Below are positions 55,419 to 63,887 of a stretch of DNA of 63,887 nt, piece after piece. The stretch spans positions 1-63,887 of the forward strand of contig CATOJY010000016.1 in the NCBI GenBank assembly GCA_951800685.1, read 5' to 3'. Made by a program: the position numbers and the translations under genes. The notes below the pieces were generated by a model that was not told where the DNA came from, made no database searches, and worked only from the letters and a program-made list of their open reading frames with translations. Every line of letters begins with the position of its first letter. Position 1 is the stretch's first letter. Source of the DNA: an uncultured Lachnospiraceae bacterium. Its GTDB lineage: Bacteria; Bacillota; Clostridia; Lachnospirales; Lachnospiraceae.

Positions 55419-56159
55419 ATGGTTTTAAAAGTGGCAATTCCCGGCAGGGTTCAATTTAGGATGGTGCAAAAGGATACCAGGCTTCTTATGACGAAGCAGG
55501 GGGATATTCATTACATAGGCGGAACGGAAGTATTGCCGCCGCCGCTTGAGAGTGAGAAAGAAAATGAAATCATAAGTGATCTTGGAACGGAGTATGAAGA
55601 CGAAGCAAAGGCAATCCTGATAGAACATAACCTGCGCCTGGTCGTGTATATTGCCAAAAAGTTTGATAATACGGGTGTAGGAGTGGAAGACTTGATTTCC
55701 ATTGGAACAATCGGGCTGATCAAATCGATCAATACTTTTAATCCCGGTAAGAATATAAAACTGGCGACTTATGCGTCACGCTGCATTGAGAATGAAATCT
55801 TAATGTACTTAAGAAGGAACAGTAAGCACAAGATGGAGGTTTCCATCGACGAGCCCCTTAATGTAGACTGGGATGGCAATGAGCTTCTGCTATCCGATAT
55901 TCTTGGGACGGATGAGGATGTGATTTATAAAGATATTGAGAATGAGGTGGAACGGAAGCTGCTTGTGAAAGCGATTGCGAAACTCTCAGAGAGGGAACAG
56001 ACGATCATAAGGCTGCGTTTCGGTTTAGGCAGCGCAGATGGGCAGGAATTGACGCAGAAGGAGGTGGCAGAGCTTTTAGGCATATCACAGTCTTACATAT
56101 CACGATTGGAGAAAAAGATCATGCGAAGATTGAAGAAAGAGATGAGCAAAGACAATTAG
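55419..56159 (+). CDS. sigE: Sporulation sigma factor sigma-E
   Basis: 246 residues. An N-terminal pro-segment (about 1-30) precedes region 2: [60 protein letters not shown] (-10 recognition). Region 4 has [16 protein letters not shown] and [19 protein letters not shown] (-35 recognition helix-turn-helix). AGGAGGAA stands upstream. It directs early mother-cell transcription. sigG, usually the next gene on the same strand, is here on the opposite strand. Confidence 0.95.
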   Translation: MVLKVAIPGRVQFRMVQKDTRLLMTKQGDIHYIGGTEVLPPPLESEKENEIISDLGTEYEDEAKAILIEHNLRLVVYIAKKFDNTGVGVEDLISIGTIGLIKSINTFNPGKNIKLATYASRCIENEILMYLRRNSKHKMEVSIDEPLNVDWDGNELLLSDILGTDEDVIYKDIENEVERKLLVKAIAKLSEREQTIIRLRFGLGSADGQELTQKEVAELLGISQSYISRLEKKIMRRLKKEMSKDN

Positions 56160-56265
56160 AAGATATCTTCGGATATCCACCCCAGGCCAGAAATAGCGGC
56201 ATTGCCAGCCGTGTATTTTTGACCTGGGTACGTGGAAAACAGCAGCAGGATAAGGGTAAGAAGCG
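56160..56265. other. Convergent gap between sigE and sigG
   Basis: 106 bases. CCCAGGCC and GACCTGGG could pair over a long loop (56181-56228) and serve both converging transcripts, but no clear T run is seen. Confidence 0.35.
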
Positions 56266-57051
56266 CTACGCGGTGAGATACAGCCGCATAGCTTTCAGAG
56301 CGTTTTTCTCCAAGCGGGAAACCTGTGCTTGAGAGATGCCGATCTTGTTGGCGACTTCCATCTGCGTCTTACCTTCAAAAAAGCGCAGAGTGATGATTTC
56401 ATGCTCTCTGTCGCTTAGTTTTTTCATAGCTTCGCTCAGAGAAATGTGTTCCACCCAGGTTTCTTCCCGATTCTTCTTGTCGCTGATCTGATCCATTACA
56501 TAGAGGGTGTCACCGCCATCTGTGTAGACCGGTTCATAGAGGCTCATAGGACTTTGAATGGCATCTAATGCATAAACGATATCTTCCTTAGCGACGCCGA
56601 TTTCGGCGGCAATTTCTGTGACAGTAGGTTCTTTAGAGTTTATACGGGTGAGATGTTCTTTGGCATAGATTGCTTTGTAGGCGGTGTCTTTTAGGGAGCG
56701 GGAGACGCGTATGCTGTTGGCGTCCCGCAGATAACGTCTGATCTCTCCGACAATCATCGGGACTGCATAGGTTGAGAATTTTACATTGAGGGTGCTGTCG
56801 AAATTATCGATTGCTTTGATCAGGCCGATGCAGCCGATCTGAAACAGATCGTCTACATTCTCGTTACTGGAATGAAAACGTTTGATGACACTTAAGACAA
56901 GGCGGAGATTTCCGTTAATATATTCTTTGCGGGCGGCATCATCGCCGTTCCCGATCCGTTTAAATAATTCTTCTTTTTCAGCATTTTTCAGAAGCGGCAG
57001 TTTGGAAGTATTGACACCGCAGATTTCTACTTTACCCTGTACCATATTCAT
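56266..57051 (-). CDS. sigG: Forespore sigma factor sigma-G
   Basis: 261 residues on the minus strand. GGAAAGGACAGG precedes the ATG at 57051; a second ATG lies six bases on. It starts MNMVQGKVEICGVNTSKLPLL, the sigma-G-specific N-terminus, then region 2 (YINGNLRLVLSVIKRF, VDDLFQIGCIGLIKAIDNFD, STYAVPMIVGEIRRYLRD), region 3 (KDTAYKAIYAKEHL) and region 4 (LSDREHEIITLRFFEGKTQMEVANKIGISQAQVSRLEK). It drives late forespore genes. In Bacillus and many Clostridia it sits behind sigE on the same strand; here it is inverted. Confidence 0.94.
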   Translation of the reverse strand: MNMVQGKVEICGVNTSKLPLLKNAEKEELFKRIGNGDDAARKEYINGNLRLVLSVIKRFHSSNENVDDLFQIGCIGLIKAIDNFDSTLNVKFSTYAVPMIVGEIRRYLRDANSIRVSRSLKDTAYKAIYAKEHLTRINSKEPTVTEIAAEIGVAKEDIVYALDAIQSPMSLYEPVYTDGGDTLYVMDQISDKKNREETWVEHISLSEAMKKLSDREHEIITLRFFEGKTQMEVANKIGISQAQVSRLEKNALKAMRLYLTA

Positions 57052-57219
57052 ACCTGTCCTTTCCAAATCTCTTTTCTAACAAGGATGTACGAAAAGGTAG
57101 GAATTATTCATGAAAATTTAAGGAAAAATGTTTGGGTATTATTTTACAAATGGAGAATTTTTTGGTACATTAATATGTGAAGGAAAGTGTATGAGTGGGA
57201 ATAAGATGAGGTGGAACAG

Positions 57220-58269
57220 ATGATATGTAAGAAATGTGGCGTGCGCTTGCAGGAGACTGATCAATTTTGCCCGAAATGCGGCGCCAAAGTGATAAAGACC
57301 AGGAGATGTCCGGATTGCGGTGAAGTCCTGCGTGATGGTGTGAAGTTTTGTCCTGGATGCGGCAGAACTGTAGGCAGCAGGAAAAGTGCACCTGCTGTGT
57401 CAGATGAGACATTGGATATCCCGATTGAGGCAATTGAGAAGAATATTTTGTCAGAGACAGCAGCAGAGATCAAGGCAGAACGGAGAACAGGATCCGCACC
57501 GCGTAAGTCGGTTTCAAGAGAAACGGCGCCGGCAAGGCGCAGTTCCTCTGGCACAGTGTCGGAGAGAAGAAGAGCGGATGGGGACAAGACAGCAAGAAGA
57601 ACCTCCAGCAAGAGCGAGACTGTAGACAGCACACCATCCAGAAGAGTGGACAGTGGCAGAAATTCTTCCACAGGAGCGCCAGTCAAGAAGAAACAGGCGG
57701 CGGTTCCCGCACCACCTCCACGTAAGAAGAAGCCCGTCTATCGGGAAGAAGTATGGGAGGACGATGATTGGGAAGATGAGGAGGAATGGGAAGACGACGA
57801 TTGGGATGAGGATGATTGGGAGGATGAAGAAGGCGTAGATGCGATCACCATTATGACAGCGGTGACAGGATGTATTCTTCTGATCGTGGTAGCTGTTCTG
57901 GGATTCCATTTCTATAAACAGTATGTACCGAAGAACTATGATAAGGCGGCAGAAGAAGAACAGAAAGAGGAAGATGGGGAGGAAGAAGAGCAGGGAGAAG
58001 AACAGATAGAACCGTCTGAGCAGGATGGTGAGGAGGACAGTCAGGAACAGCCGGCCGGGATATCTGGCGGCAGCTCTAAGCTGACGATTGTTTCCGATGT
58101 GAATGTGCGTGATCAGCCGAGTACTTCCGGCACTAATGTGCTGAGGGTGGCGAAAGAGGGAGAGACATACGACTGCAATGGTATTACAGAGGACGGGGAA
58201 TGGTATGAGATTGTTCTGGAAGACGGGACAGTTGGGTATGTATTTCATGAGTATGTCTCGATAGAGTAG
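57220..58269 (+). CDS. Zinc-ribbon membrane protein with an extracellular SH3b domain
   Basis: 349 residues from the ATG at 57220 (GAGGTGG upstream). Two zinc ribbons at the N-terminus: CKKCGVRLQETDQFCPKCG (about 3-21) and CPDCGEVLRDGVKFCPGCG (about 30-48). A basic, Ser/Arg-rich linker (about 70-170) turns into a Trp/Asp/Glu-rich acidic tract (about 180-208), then a membrane helix (DAITIMTAVTGCILLIVVAVLG, about 208-230). Outside follow an acidic stretch and an SH3b domain (VSDVNVRDQPSTSGTNVLRV...GEWYEIVLEDGTVGYVFHEYV). SH3b domains bind cell-wall peptides. Placement by the sigma genes hints at sporulation or envelope work. Confidence 0.75.
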   Translation: MICKKCGVRLQETDQFCPKCGAKVIKTRRCPDCGEVLRDGVKFCPGCGRTVGSRKSAPAVSDETLDIPIEAIEKNILSETAAEIKAERRTGSAPRKSVSRETAPARRSSSGTVSERRRADGDKTARRTSSKSETVDSTPSRRVDSGRNSSTGAPVKKKQAAVPAPPPRKKKPVYREEVWEDDDWEDEEEWEDDDWDEDDWEDEEGVDAITIMTAVTGCILLIVVAVLGFHFYKQYVPKNYDKAAEEEQKEEDGEEEEQGEEQIEPSEQDGEEDSQEQPAGISGGSSKLTIVSDVNVRDQPSTSGTNVLRVAKEGETYDCNGITEDGEWYEIVLEDGTVGYVFHEYVSIE

Positions 58270-58346
58270 TAAGATCTGAACAGGAAGGAATAGGAACCTT
58301 GCGAAGGGCATATGCATTTAATAATAAAAAGCCCGGAGAGGTTCCT

Positions 58347-58580
58347 ATGTTATTTTCAGAATTGAAGAAAAAAGAAGTGATCAATCTGAAAAATTGTCAG
58401 AAGTTGGGCAGAGTAAGTGACTTCGAATTTGATGAATGTACCGGACAGATTTTTAAACTGATTATTCCGGGAGAGAATAAATGGTGTGGTCTGTTTGGGA
58501 GCGATTCAAATTATGTGATCTGCTATAAGGACATTAAACAGATTGGTCCTGATATCATTATTGTGGATATTTGTGTGTAG
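58347..58580 (+). CDS. YlmC/YmxH family (PRC-barrel) sporulation protein
   Basis: 77 residues from the ATG at 58347, preceded by GGAGAGG. It follows the PRC-barrel form: LFSELKKKEVINLKNCQKLGRVSDFEF, then GQIFKLIIPG, then IKQIGPDIIIVDI. YmxH and YlmC are small sporulation-associated proteins of unclear function. The nearby sigE, spoIIGA and sigG support that context. Confidence 0.8.
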   Translation: MLFSELKKKEVINLKNCQKLGRVSDFEFDECTGQIFKLIIPGENKWCGLFGSDSNYVICYKDIKQIGPDIIIVDICV

Positions 58581-58673
58581 ATTTCCATAAAGTAGTTGAC
58601 ATAATTGCTAAATCCACCTATAATAGCAATAGTTTTATCGTTTCAATGATTGTTGCAGAGGAGGATATCCCTG

Positions 58674-59126
58674 ATGAAATGTCCTTATTGTGGCCACGAG
58701 AACACAAGAGTGATTGATAGCAGACCAGCGGAAGAGAATAATTCCATTCGGAGAAGACGCGTCTGTGATGAGTGTGATAAACGCTTTACGACTTACGAGA
58801 AAGTAGAGACGATTCCTCTGATCATCATTAAGAAGGATGACAACAGAGAGGCCTATGACAGGTCCAAGATAGAAGCAGGCGTACTGCGGGCCTGCCATAA
58901 GAGACCGATTAGTGCGAATCGGATCAATCAGCTGGTGGATGAGGTGGAGACGGAGATCTTCAATATGGAGGAGAAGGAGATTCCCAGTCAGGTAGTGGGG
59001 GAACTTGTTATGAACAAGCTGAAGGATTTAGAGGCAGTTGCCTATGTCAGGTTTGCGTCTGTTTACCGGGAGTTTAAGGATATCAATACCTTTATGGATG
59101 AGCTTAAGAAAGTGCTGGAAACCTGA
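58674..59126 (+). CDS. nrdR: Ribonucleotide reductase repressor NrdR
   Basis: 150 residues from the ATG at 58674 (GAGGAGGATATCC upstream). Zinc ribbon CPYCGHENTRVIDSRPAEE...RRRRVCDECDKRFTTYE (about 3-45), then the ATP-cone IIKKDDNREAYDRSKIEAGVLRACHKRPIS (about 48-85) and AYVRFASVYREFKDINTF. It represses nrd genes by sensing dATP/ATP. The nrd genes themselves are not in the window. Confidence 0.96.
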   Translation: MKCPYCGHENTRVIDSRPAEENNSIRRRRVCDECDKRFTTYEKVETIPLIIIKKDDNREAYDRSKIEAGVLRACHKRPISANRINQLVDEVETEIFNMEEKEIPSQVVGELVMNKLKDLEAVAYVRFASVYREFKDINTFMDELKKVLET

Positions 59127-59170
59127 TAAGCGTAAGAAGGACAGACTTAAGAGAAAGGTATGGGATTGAA

Positions 59171-59440
59171 ATGACGGAACAGGAGAAAGAAATAATAGCA
59201 AAAGCTAGCGTGCCGATGATGGTTGCCAATGGGTTTAGATGGCTTTTTATGATTGTGGCGCTGATGCTCCTGCTGGTTCTATTTTTTGCAAATAAGATTG
59301 GAGACGGGGCAGCTTGGTACGTGTCCTTTTCAGGTAAAGCATACGTATTTCTGTTATGGGATATTGCATTGATGCTGCTGTGCAGTATTCTACGTGTCAT
59401 ATTTACGATGAGGTATAATAAGATTGTCAAGAAGTTGTAG
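59171..59440 (+). CDS. Small two-helix membrane protein
   Basis: 89 residues. AAGGTATGGG precedes the ATG. Two hydrophobic helices (about 20-43, WLFMIVALMLLLVLFF, and about 57-75, AYVFLLWDIALMLLCSILRVIF), with a short polar loop. No family recognised. A terminator follows. Confidence 0.5.
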   Translation: MTEQEKEIIAKASVPMMVANGFRWLFMIVALMLLLVLFFANKIGDGAAWYVSFSGKAYVFLLWDIALMLLCSILRVIFTMRYNKIVKKL

Positions 59441-59445
59441 AGGAG

Positions 59446-59474
59446 AACCCCTTGCGTGACCGTGAGGGGTTTTG
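59446..59474 (+). terminator. Intrinsic terminator
   Basis: AACCCCT and AGGGGTT pair over 7 bp, followed by TTTGTT. It closes the nrdR/membrane protein unit. Confidence 0.7.
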
Positions 59475-59575
59475 TTATGATAGAAAAGAGGAAGGGATCA
59501 GGCTTAAGGCACAGTGGATGTAAGCTATAGAGGCTGGCCGTTTCGCATAATTGACAGAGAGCAGAGGAAAACACA

Positions 59576-60094
59576 ATGACATGGTTGGAGCGTTTTTATC
59601 CGGATGTTTATCTGGAATCTACCTATGAGATTGATTTTGAACAGATGTATCAGAAAGGGTATAGAGGAGTGATTTTCGATGTTGACAATACGCTGGTGCC
59701 TCATGGTGCGCCAGCAGATCAACGCAGTATCGAGTTGTTCCAGAGACTACGTGAGATTGGATTTGAGAGTGTATTGCTTTCCAACAATAAGGAACCCAGG
59801 GTGAAAATGTTCAATGATAAAGTACATTCCCGTTATATCTATAAGGCAGGGAAACCATCTCCCAGAAATTACAGGAAGGCGATGGAACTTATGCATACTA
59901 CGCCTGAGACAACGATGTTTGTTGGCGATCAGCTTTTTACAGACGTTTGGGGAGCGAAGAAGGCAGGGATCAGGACATGGCTGGTAAAACCGATCCACCC
60001 AAAAGAGGAGATACAGATCATATTGAAACGGAGATTGGAATGGATTGTGCTGTTTCTATACAAACGCTCTAAGGGCCGGTATTCTGATTTATGA
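59576..60094 (+). CDS. yqeG: YqeG-family HAD phosphatase
   Basis: 172 residues. HAD motif I is VIFDVDNTLVPH (about 32-43), motif II LLSNNKEPRV (about 74), the Lys motif GKPSPRNYRKAM (about 93) and motif III MFVGDQLFTDVWGAKKAGI (about 115). This matches YqeG, a IIIA-type HAD phosphatase that often stands before aroE/yqeH in Firmicutes. Substrate unknown, though phosphatidylglycerophosphate activity is described for relatives. Confidence 0.88.
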   Translation: MTWLERFYPDVYLESTYEIDFEQMYQKGYRGVIFDVDNTLVPHGAPADQRSIELFQRLREIGFESVLLSNNKEPRVKMFNDKVHSRYIYKAGKPSPRNYRKAMELMHTTPETTMFVGDQLFTDVWGAKKAGIRTWLVKPIHPKEEIQIILKRRLEWIVLFLYKRSKGRYSDL

Positions 60095-60133
60095 TAAGCA
60101 GGTCGGTTGTTTTAAAGAGGGAGGAGAGAGAGG

Positions 60134-61000
60134 ATGGAAATAAATGGGCGGACAAGGACTTGTGGTCTGATAGGCCATCCGGTGGAACACACGCTGTCCC
60201 CGGTTATACATAACACACTGGCTGGACTGCTGGGACACAATATGGTGTATGTGCCTTTTCCCGTGGAACCAGGTCGCGTACAGGATGCAGTCAACGGGGC
60301 AGATGCCTTGCAGCTGTTGGGATTAAACGTGACCGTACCCTATAAGAGTGAAGTGATCGGATTTCTTCAGGAAATAGATAGGCTGGCGTATAATATCGGT
60401 GCGGTGAATACACTGGTAAGGACGGAAGGTGGCTACAAGGGCTACAATACTGATATGGAAGGTCTGTATCGTGCGATGATAAGTGAAGATATTAAGATTG
60501 CAGGAGAACAGATTATCCTTTTGGGAGCTGGCGGTGCGGCGCGGGCAGTAGCGCATCTGTGTGCACTCAAAGGGGCAGAAAAGGTGTACATGCTCAATCG
60601 CACATTTGATAAGGCCGAGCAAGTGGCAGTGGAAGTAAATCGTGCATCAGGCAAGGATGTGGTATATCCTATGTTGCTGCAGGAACATGATAAGATCCCA
60701 GCGGGGAAATATCTGGCGATCCAGGGAACTTCAGTAGGATTGTCTCCATATGTAGAGGAAGCAGTCATCTCAGACCGGGTTTTCTATGAAAAGGTCCACA
60801 CAGGATTTGATCTGATTTACAATCCATGGGAGACAAGGTTTATGCGGTATGTGCAGGAGTGTGGAGGTAAGGCCTATAATGGGCTTAAGATGCTTCTATA
60901 CCAGGGGATCATTGCCTATGAGCTGTGGAATGAGGTGTCGGTATCGGAACAGAATGCGCATATTGTTTATGAGAGACTGAGAGCGCACTTTGTGCAATAG
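60134..61000 (+). CDS. aroE: Shikimate dehydrogenase
   Basis: 288 residues. The N-terminal substrate site has LIGHPVEHTLSPVIHN (about 13-28) and NVTVPYKSEVIGFL (about 64), which includes the catalytic Lys; the NADP domain has LLGAGGAARAVAHLC (about 130-145) and MLNRTFDKAEQVA. It reduces 3-dehydroshikimate to shikimate. It is the first of three chorismate-pathway genes here. Confidence 0.95.
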   Translation: MEINGRTRTCGLIGHPVEHTLSPVIHNTLAGLLGHNMVYVPFPVEPGRVQDAVNGADALQLLGLNVTVPYKSEVIGFLQEIDRLAYNIGAVNTLVRTEGGYKGYNTDMEGLYRAMISEDIKIAGEQIILLGAGGAARAVAHLCALKGAEKVYMLNRTFDKAEQVAVEVNRASGKDVVYPMLLQEHDKIPAGKYLAIQGTSVGLSPYVEEAVISDRVFYEKVHTGFDLIYNPWETRFMRYVQECGGKAYNGLKMLLYQGIIAYELWNEVSVSEQNAHIVYERLRAHFVQ

Positions 61001-61059
61001 AGATAAATCAGACAGGAGAGAGGATAAAAGACACTAGAGGAAGGAATGATAAGATACAG

Positions 61060-61587
61060 ATGGACAATGTGATACTAATCGGGTTTATGGGCAGCGGCAA
61101 GACTACAGTGGGACTCAGATTATCTTACCGCTTGCGGAGGCCGGTAATAGACACGGACAAGGAGATTGAGAAAGAAGAGAAACGCACGATCTCGGAATTG
61201 TTTGCTATAGATGGGGAAGAATATTTCCGTGCCAGGGAGACGCAGTGTCTGCAAAAGCTGCTGAAGAATACGGGAAGTTATATTATATCGGTGGGAGGAG
61301 GCCTGCCGCTTCGGAAGGAGAACAGGTTGTTTTTGCACGAATTAGGACAGGTATTTTACCTGCGGGCTGATGCAGAGACGATTTATGAAAGGATCAAGGG
61401 AGATAAGACAAGACCTCTTTTGCAGTGCAGTGATCCAAAAACGAAGATCAGGACGATGATAGAACAAAGAGATGCTTATTACAGGGAAGCTGCAGATGTG
61501 GTACTGCAGGTAGACGGCAAGAGTTTTGAGCAGATCCTTGATGAGATAGAGGCACAAGTCCAGGAGAATGGAAAGTGCCGGCAATGA
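61060..61587 (+). CDS. aroK: Shikimate kinase
   Basis: 175 residues starting MDNVILIGFMGSGKTTVG with the Walker A motif. DTDKEIEKEEKRTISELFAIDGEEYFRARE contains the shikimate-binding Asp and Arg; VGGGLPLRKENR follows near residue 75, and the lid has DKTRPLL (about 111). It phosphorylates shikimate at the 3-OH. It stands between aroE and aroQ. Confidence 0.95.
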   Translation: MDNVILIGFMGSGKTTVGLRLSYRLRRPVIDTDKEIEKEEKRTISELFAIDGEEYFRARETQCLQKLLKNTGSYIISVGGGLPLRKENRLFLHELGQVFYLRADAETIYERIKGDKTRPLLQCSDPKTKIRTMIEQRDAYYREAADVVLQVDGKSFEQILDEIEAQVQENGKCRQ

Positions 61588-61635
61588 TGCGGCGATATTG
61601 AATAAGACGACAGACAAAAAGGCAGGGTGAGAGAA

Positions 61636-62073
61636 ATGAAACTATTAGTAATCAATGGACCGAACATTAATTTTCTGGGAATCAGAGAGAAAAGTGTCTA
61701 TGGAACACAGGATTATGACTATCTTTTGCATATGATTGCACGCAAAGGGCAGGAAACAGATTGTACGATCGAAGTTTTCCAGAGTAATCATGAGGGAGCG
61801 ATCATCGACAGGATCCAGGATGCTTATTTTGATGGTACGGAAGGGATTGTGATTAATCCAGGTGCATACACTCACTATAGTTATGCGATCCGGGATGCGC
61901 TGGCCAGCATTGGGGTGCCTAAGGTGGAGATTCATATCTCCAATATCATGGAACGTGAAGAGTTCCGTCATGTATCAGTGACTGCACCCGTCTGTGACAG
62001 GCAGATTTATGGGAAGGGATTAGAAGGATACCTGATGGCGATTGACTATATTCTTTCAGGACAGCAGGAATAA
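61636..62073 (+). CDS. aroQ: Type II 3-dehydroquinate dehydratase
   Basis: 145 residues from the ATG at 61636; a GTG nine bases earlier is possible but the sequence MKLLVINGPNINFLGIREKSVYG matches the family start. The catalytic Tyr lies in that stretch (YG), the active Arg in IREKS, and NPGAYTHYSYAIRDAL and HISNIMEREEFR carry the other conserved residues. It converts 3-dehydroquinate to 3-dehydroshikimate, the substrate of AroE upstream. Confidence 0.95.
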   Translation: MKLLVINGPNINFLGIREKSVYGTQDYDYLLHMIARKGQETDCTIEVFQSNHEGAIIDRIQDAYFDGTEGIVINPGAYTHYSYAIRDALASIGVPKVEIHISNIMEREEFRHVSVTAPVCDRQIYGKGLEGYLMAIDYILSGQQE

Positions 62074-62101
62074 AAAGTTTTGTCTTTTTTTGGGAAAGAG
62101 G

Positions 62102-62130
62102 TTGAAAAAAGATATTTTATAGTATACACT
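62102..62130 (+). promoter_or_regulatory. Probable efp promoter
   Basis: TTGAAA, 17 bases, TACACT, or the overlapping TATACA at 62123 with a 15-base spacer. It lies 42 bases before the efp start in an AT-rich gap with an AGGAGG ribosome-binding site. Confidence 0.5.
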
Positions 62131-62171
62131 AAGTAAGAATTATAATTGTGAGAGTTTAGGAGGATTATTTT

Positions 62172-62729
62172 ATGATATCTGCAGGCGATTTCAGAAATGG
62201 TATTACCATTGAGTTTGAAGGCAATGTTTATCAGATCATTGAGTTTCAGCACGTAAAACCTGGTAAAGGAGCAGCATTCGTGAGAACGAAGCTGAAGAAT
62301 ATCATCAACGGGGGCGTGGTGGAGAAGACTTTCAGACCGACTGAGAAATGCCCACAGGCACGAATCGATAGAAAAGATATGCAGTATTTATATTCTGACG
62401 GTGATCTGTTTAACTTTATGGATACAGAGACTTATGACCAGATTGCGTTAAATGCAGATACCGTGGGAGATGCGTTGAAGTTTGTTAAAGAGAATGAGAT
62501 GGTGAAGATCTGTTCTTACAACGGCAGTGTGTTTGCGATTGAGCCGCCGCTGTTTGTGGAGCTGGAGATTACCGATACAGAGCCCGGCTTTAAGGGTGAT
62601 ACCGCTACAGGAGCTACGAAGCCAGCGATTGTTGAGACTGGTGCGAAGGTTATGGTTCCCTTGTTTGTAAGCCAGGGTGAGGTGATCAAGATCGATACCA
62701 GAACGGGAGAGTATCTTTCCAGAGTATAG
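62172..62729 (+). CDS. efp: Translation elongation factor P
   Basis: 185 residues. The KOW-like N-terminal domain carries the tip region [17 protein letters not shown] with the lysine at about residue 32 that can be modified; a second and third OB domain follow, ending [17 protein letters not shown], the standard C-terminus. It prevents ribosome stalling at polyproline. AGGAGG precedes the ATG. Confidence 0.97.
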   Translation: MISAGDFRNGITIEFEGNVYQIIEFQHVKPGKGAAFVRTKLKNIINGGVVEKTFRPTEKCPQARIDRKDMQYLYSDGDLFNFMDTETYDQIALNADTVGDALKFVKENEMVKICSYNGSVFAIEPPLFVELEITDTEPGFKGDTATGATKPAIVETGAKVMVPLFVSQGEVIKIDTRTGEYLSRV

Positions 62730-62762
62730 TTCTGACTGCATTATTTTTTATTAAAAAGCCTA

Positions 62763-62803
62763 TAAGACAATGGGAGCAGAAGCGACCATTGTTTTATTTT
62801 TTT
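62763..62803 (+). terminator. Intrinsic terminator after efp
   Basis: TAAGACAATGG and CCATTGTTTTA form an 11-bp stem (one G-U), 12-base loop, then seven T. Confidence 0.85.
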
Positions 62804-62852
62804 ATAGAGAAAGTTTGTTTTTGGTCCCGGAGAGAATGGGAAAAGAGGAGAA

Positions 62853-63737
62853 ATGAACTTTAAGGAATTTTCAGACAGTGTTGCAGGCGTACTGCAGCGC
62901 AGATTAGGAGAAGACTATACAGTCACGGTGACGGAGGTTTTGAAGAATAATGATATCCGCTTGACGGGGATCGTAATTATGGAGAAATCTGATAATGTAT
63001 ACCCCACGATCTATTTAGAAGAGCCGTACCAACAGTATCAGGATGGCGTATCTATCCAGAGGATCGTGGAAGAGATTATGGCATTGTATGAGAAACATGC
63101 CCATAGCATAAAGCTGAATATGGATTTTTTCAGGGATTTTTCTAAGATAGAAGACAGGATTTTTCATAAACTTGTCAATTACGATAAAAATCGGGAACTG
63201 CTATCGGATGTGCCATATTTCAGATGGCATGATCTTGCGGTCGTTTTTTACTATGCGATGGACGAAGCAGCATTTGGCAGGGCATCCATACTGATCCATA
63301 ACAATCACTTAGATCTATGGGGAAGAGCGGCAGAAGAAGTGTATGAAACAGCTCAGCAGAACATGAGAAGGCATATGCCGGAACTTCTGCTTCCGATGTC
63401 TGAGCTGTTAGAAGAGCTGATGGGAGTACAGATAGAGGAAAGAGAGATGTCTTTCTACGTATTGACCAACAAAGATAAAATGTTTGGAGCATCCACCATG
63501 CTTTATACGCAGCAGTTGAAAGTGCTGGCGGATCAGCTGCAGTCTGATCTGATGATTTTGCCAAGCTCTGTACATGAAGTTTTACTTTTACCAGATGACT
63601 GCGACCGGGAATATGATTTTTACAGACAGATGGTGAGGGAAGTGAATGCGACTCAGGTGGATCCGGAAGAGATTCTGTCAAGCAGTCTGTATCGGTATGA
63701 CAGAGGGAAAGCGGAGATTGAGGAAATTTTTGCTTAA
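62853..63737 (+). CDS. DUF5688 family protein
   Basis: 294 residues, soluble, helix-rich. The arrangement MNFKEFSDSVAGVLQRRLGEDYTVTVTEVLKNN, then NVYPTIYLEEPYQQYQDGVSIQRIVEEIMALYE, then DVPYFRWHDLAVVFYYAM and ASILIHNNHLDLW matches DUF5688, a family known chiefly from Lachnospiraceae with multiple copies per genome and no function assigned. AGAGGAG precedes the ATG. It stands alone between the efp terminator and a tRNA gene. Confidence 0.75.
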   Translation: MNFKEFSDSVAGVLQRRLGEDYTVTVTEVLKNNDIRLTGIVIMEKSDNVYPTIYLEEPYQQYQDGVSIQRIVEEIMALYEKHAHSIKLNMDFFRDFSKIEDRIFHKLVNYDKNRELLSDVPYFRWHDLAVVFYYAMDEAAFGRASILIHNNHLDLWGRAAEEVYETAQQNMRRHMPELLLPMSELLEELMGVQIEEREMSFYVLTNKDKMFGASTMLYTQQLKVLADQLQSDLMILPSSVHEVLLLPDDCDREYDFYRQMVREVNATQVDPEEILSSSLYRYDRGKAEIEEIFA

Positions 63738-63818
63738 TTTTTTTACTGGACAACGCGGCTGGCTTGTGGTATGATAATCGAGATGTAACAAAATCGTAAC
63801 ATTTCATACGATGAGCTG

Positions 63819-63887
63819 GCACCCGTAGTCTAATGGATAAAACGTAGGCCTCCGACGCCTTTGATGCAGGTTCGAGTCCTGTCGGGT
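63819..63887 (+). tRNA. tRNA-Arg (anticodon CCG), 3' end cut off
   Basis: Acceptor start GCACCCG, anticodon stem TAGGC/GCCTT with loop CTCCGAC giving anticodon CCG, T arm GCAGGTTCGAGTCCTGT and the 3' acceptor CGGGT, at which the window ends. About two bases of the acceptor plus the discriminator and any CCA are missing. Confidence 0.9.

Overview
The window reads as a chromosomal segment of a spore-forming, anaerobic Firmicute, most likely a member of the Lachnospiraceae (Clostridia). The grounds are the order gap-pgk-tpiA, the sporulation genes spoIIGA-sigE and sigG, the DUF4317 and DUF5688 proteins typical of that family, SpoVD-like penicillin-binding proteins inside the mra/division cluster, and purine-rich AGGAGG ribosome-binding sites. 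No species is claimed.

Layout. 1-9.1 kb: end of gap, then pgk and tpiA (glycolysis), a run of poorly characterised genes (J-domain protein, DUF4317, DUF1801, a metallo-beta-lactamase-fold hydrolase, a degenerate GGDEF protein), then groES-groEL behind a clear CIRCE/HrcA operator. 9.4-17.8 kb: an MFS transporter, the bifunctional (p)ppGpp enzyme Rel, a glyoxalase-II-like hydrolase, and a three-gene VWA/MoxR-ATPase/leucine-rich-repeat unit. 17.8-25.5 kb: secG, rnr, smpB, the tmRNA gene ssrA (encoded tag AEDNLAYAA), then the PP2C phosphatase / PASTA kinase / RsgA GTPase cluster.

25.58-38.32 kb is a horizontally acquired, AT-rich integrative element inserted in the first codons of ychF. A 17-bp direct repeat (ATGAAACTAGGCATCGT) marks both ends; the right copy is the start of the intact ychF. 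Next to the right end lies a tyrosine integrase broken by stops and frameshifts, so the element looks stranded. Its cargo is defence-like: a ToxN/AbiQ type III toxin; a promoter-repeat-terminator unit that looks like its RNA antitoxin but lies on the other side of an IS110-family insertion; an XRE repressor with an ImmA-type protease; two tiny conserved-looking proteins; a cysteine-containing hypothetical protein; and a type I restriction-modification operon (HTH, hsdR, hsdM, hsdS) whose hsdS 3' end abuts a truncated IS30 transposase.

38.3-54.5 kb: ychF, lgt, then the division and cell-wall (dcw) cluster mraZ-rsmH-ftsL-pbp-(small protein)-pbp-mraY-murD-ftsW-murA-ftsQ-ftsZ. It starts with a consensus-like promoter followed by four MraZ boxes with an exact 10-bp period. 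murG and murC are absent from the cluster, and a murA paralogue sits in their place.

54.6-63.9 kb: spoIIGA-sigE, with sigG on the opposite strand, a zinc-ribbon/SH3 membrane protein, a YlmC/YmxH-type protein, nrdR, a YqeG-type phosphatase, a shikimate-pathway run (aroE-aroK-aroQ), efp, a DUF5688 protein, and a tRNA-Arg(CCG) cut by the window end.

The most rewarding targets are the ychF-inserted defence element and, within it, the apparently IS110-split type III toxin-antitoxin system.
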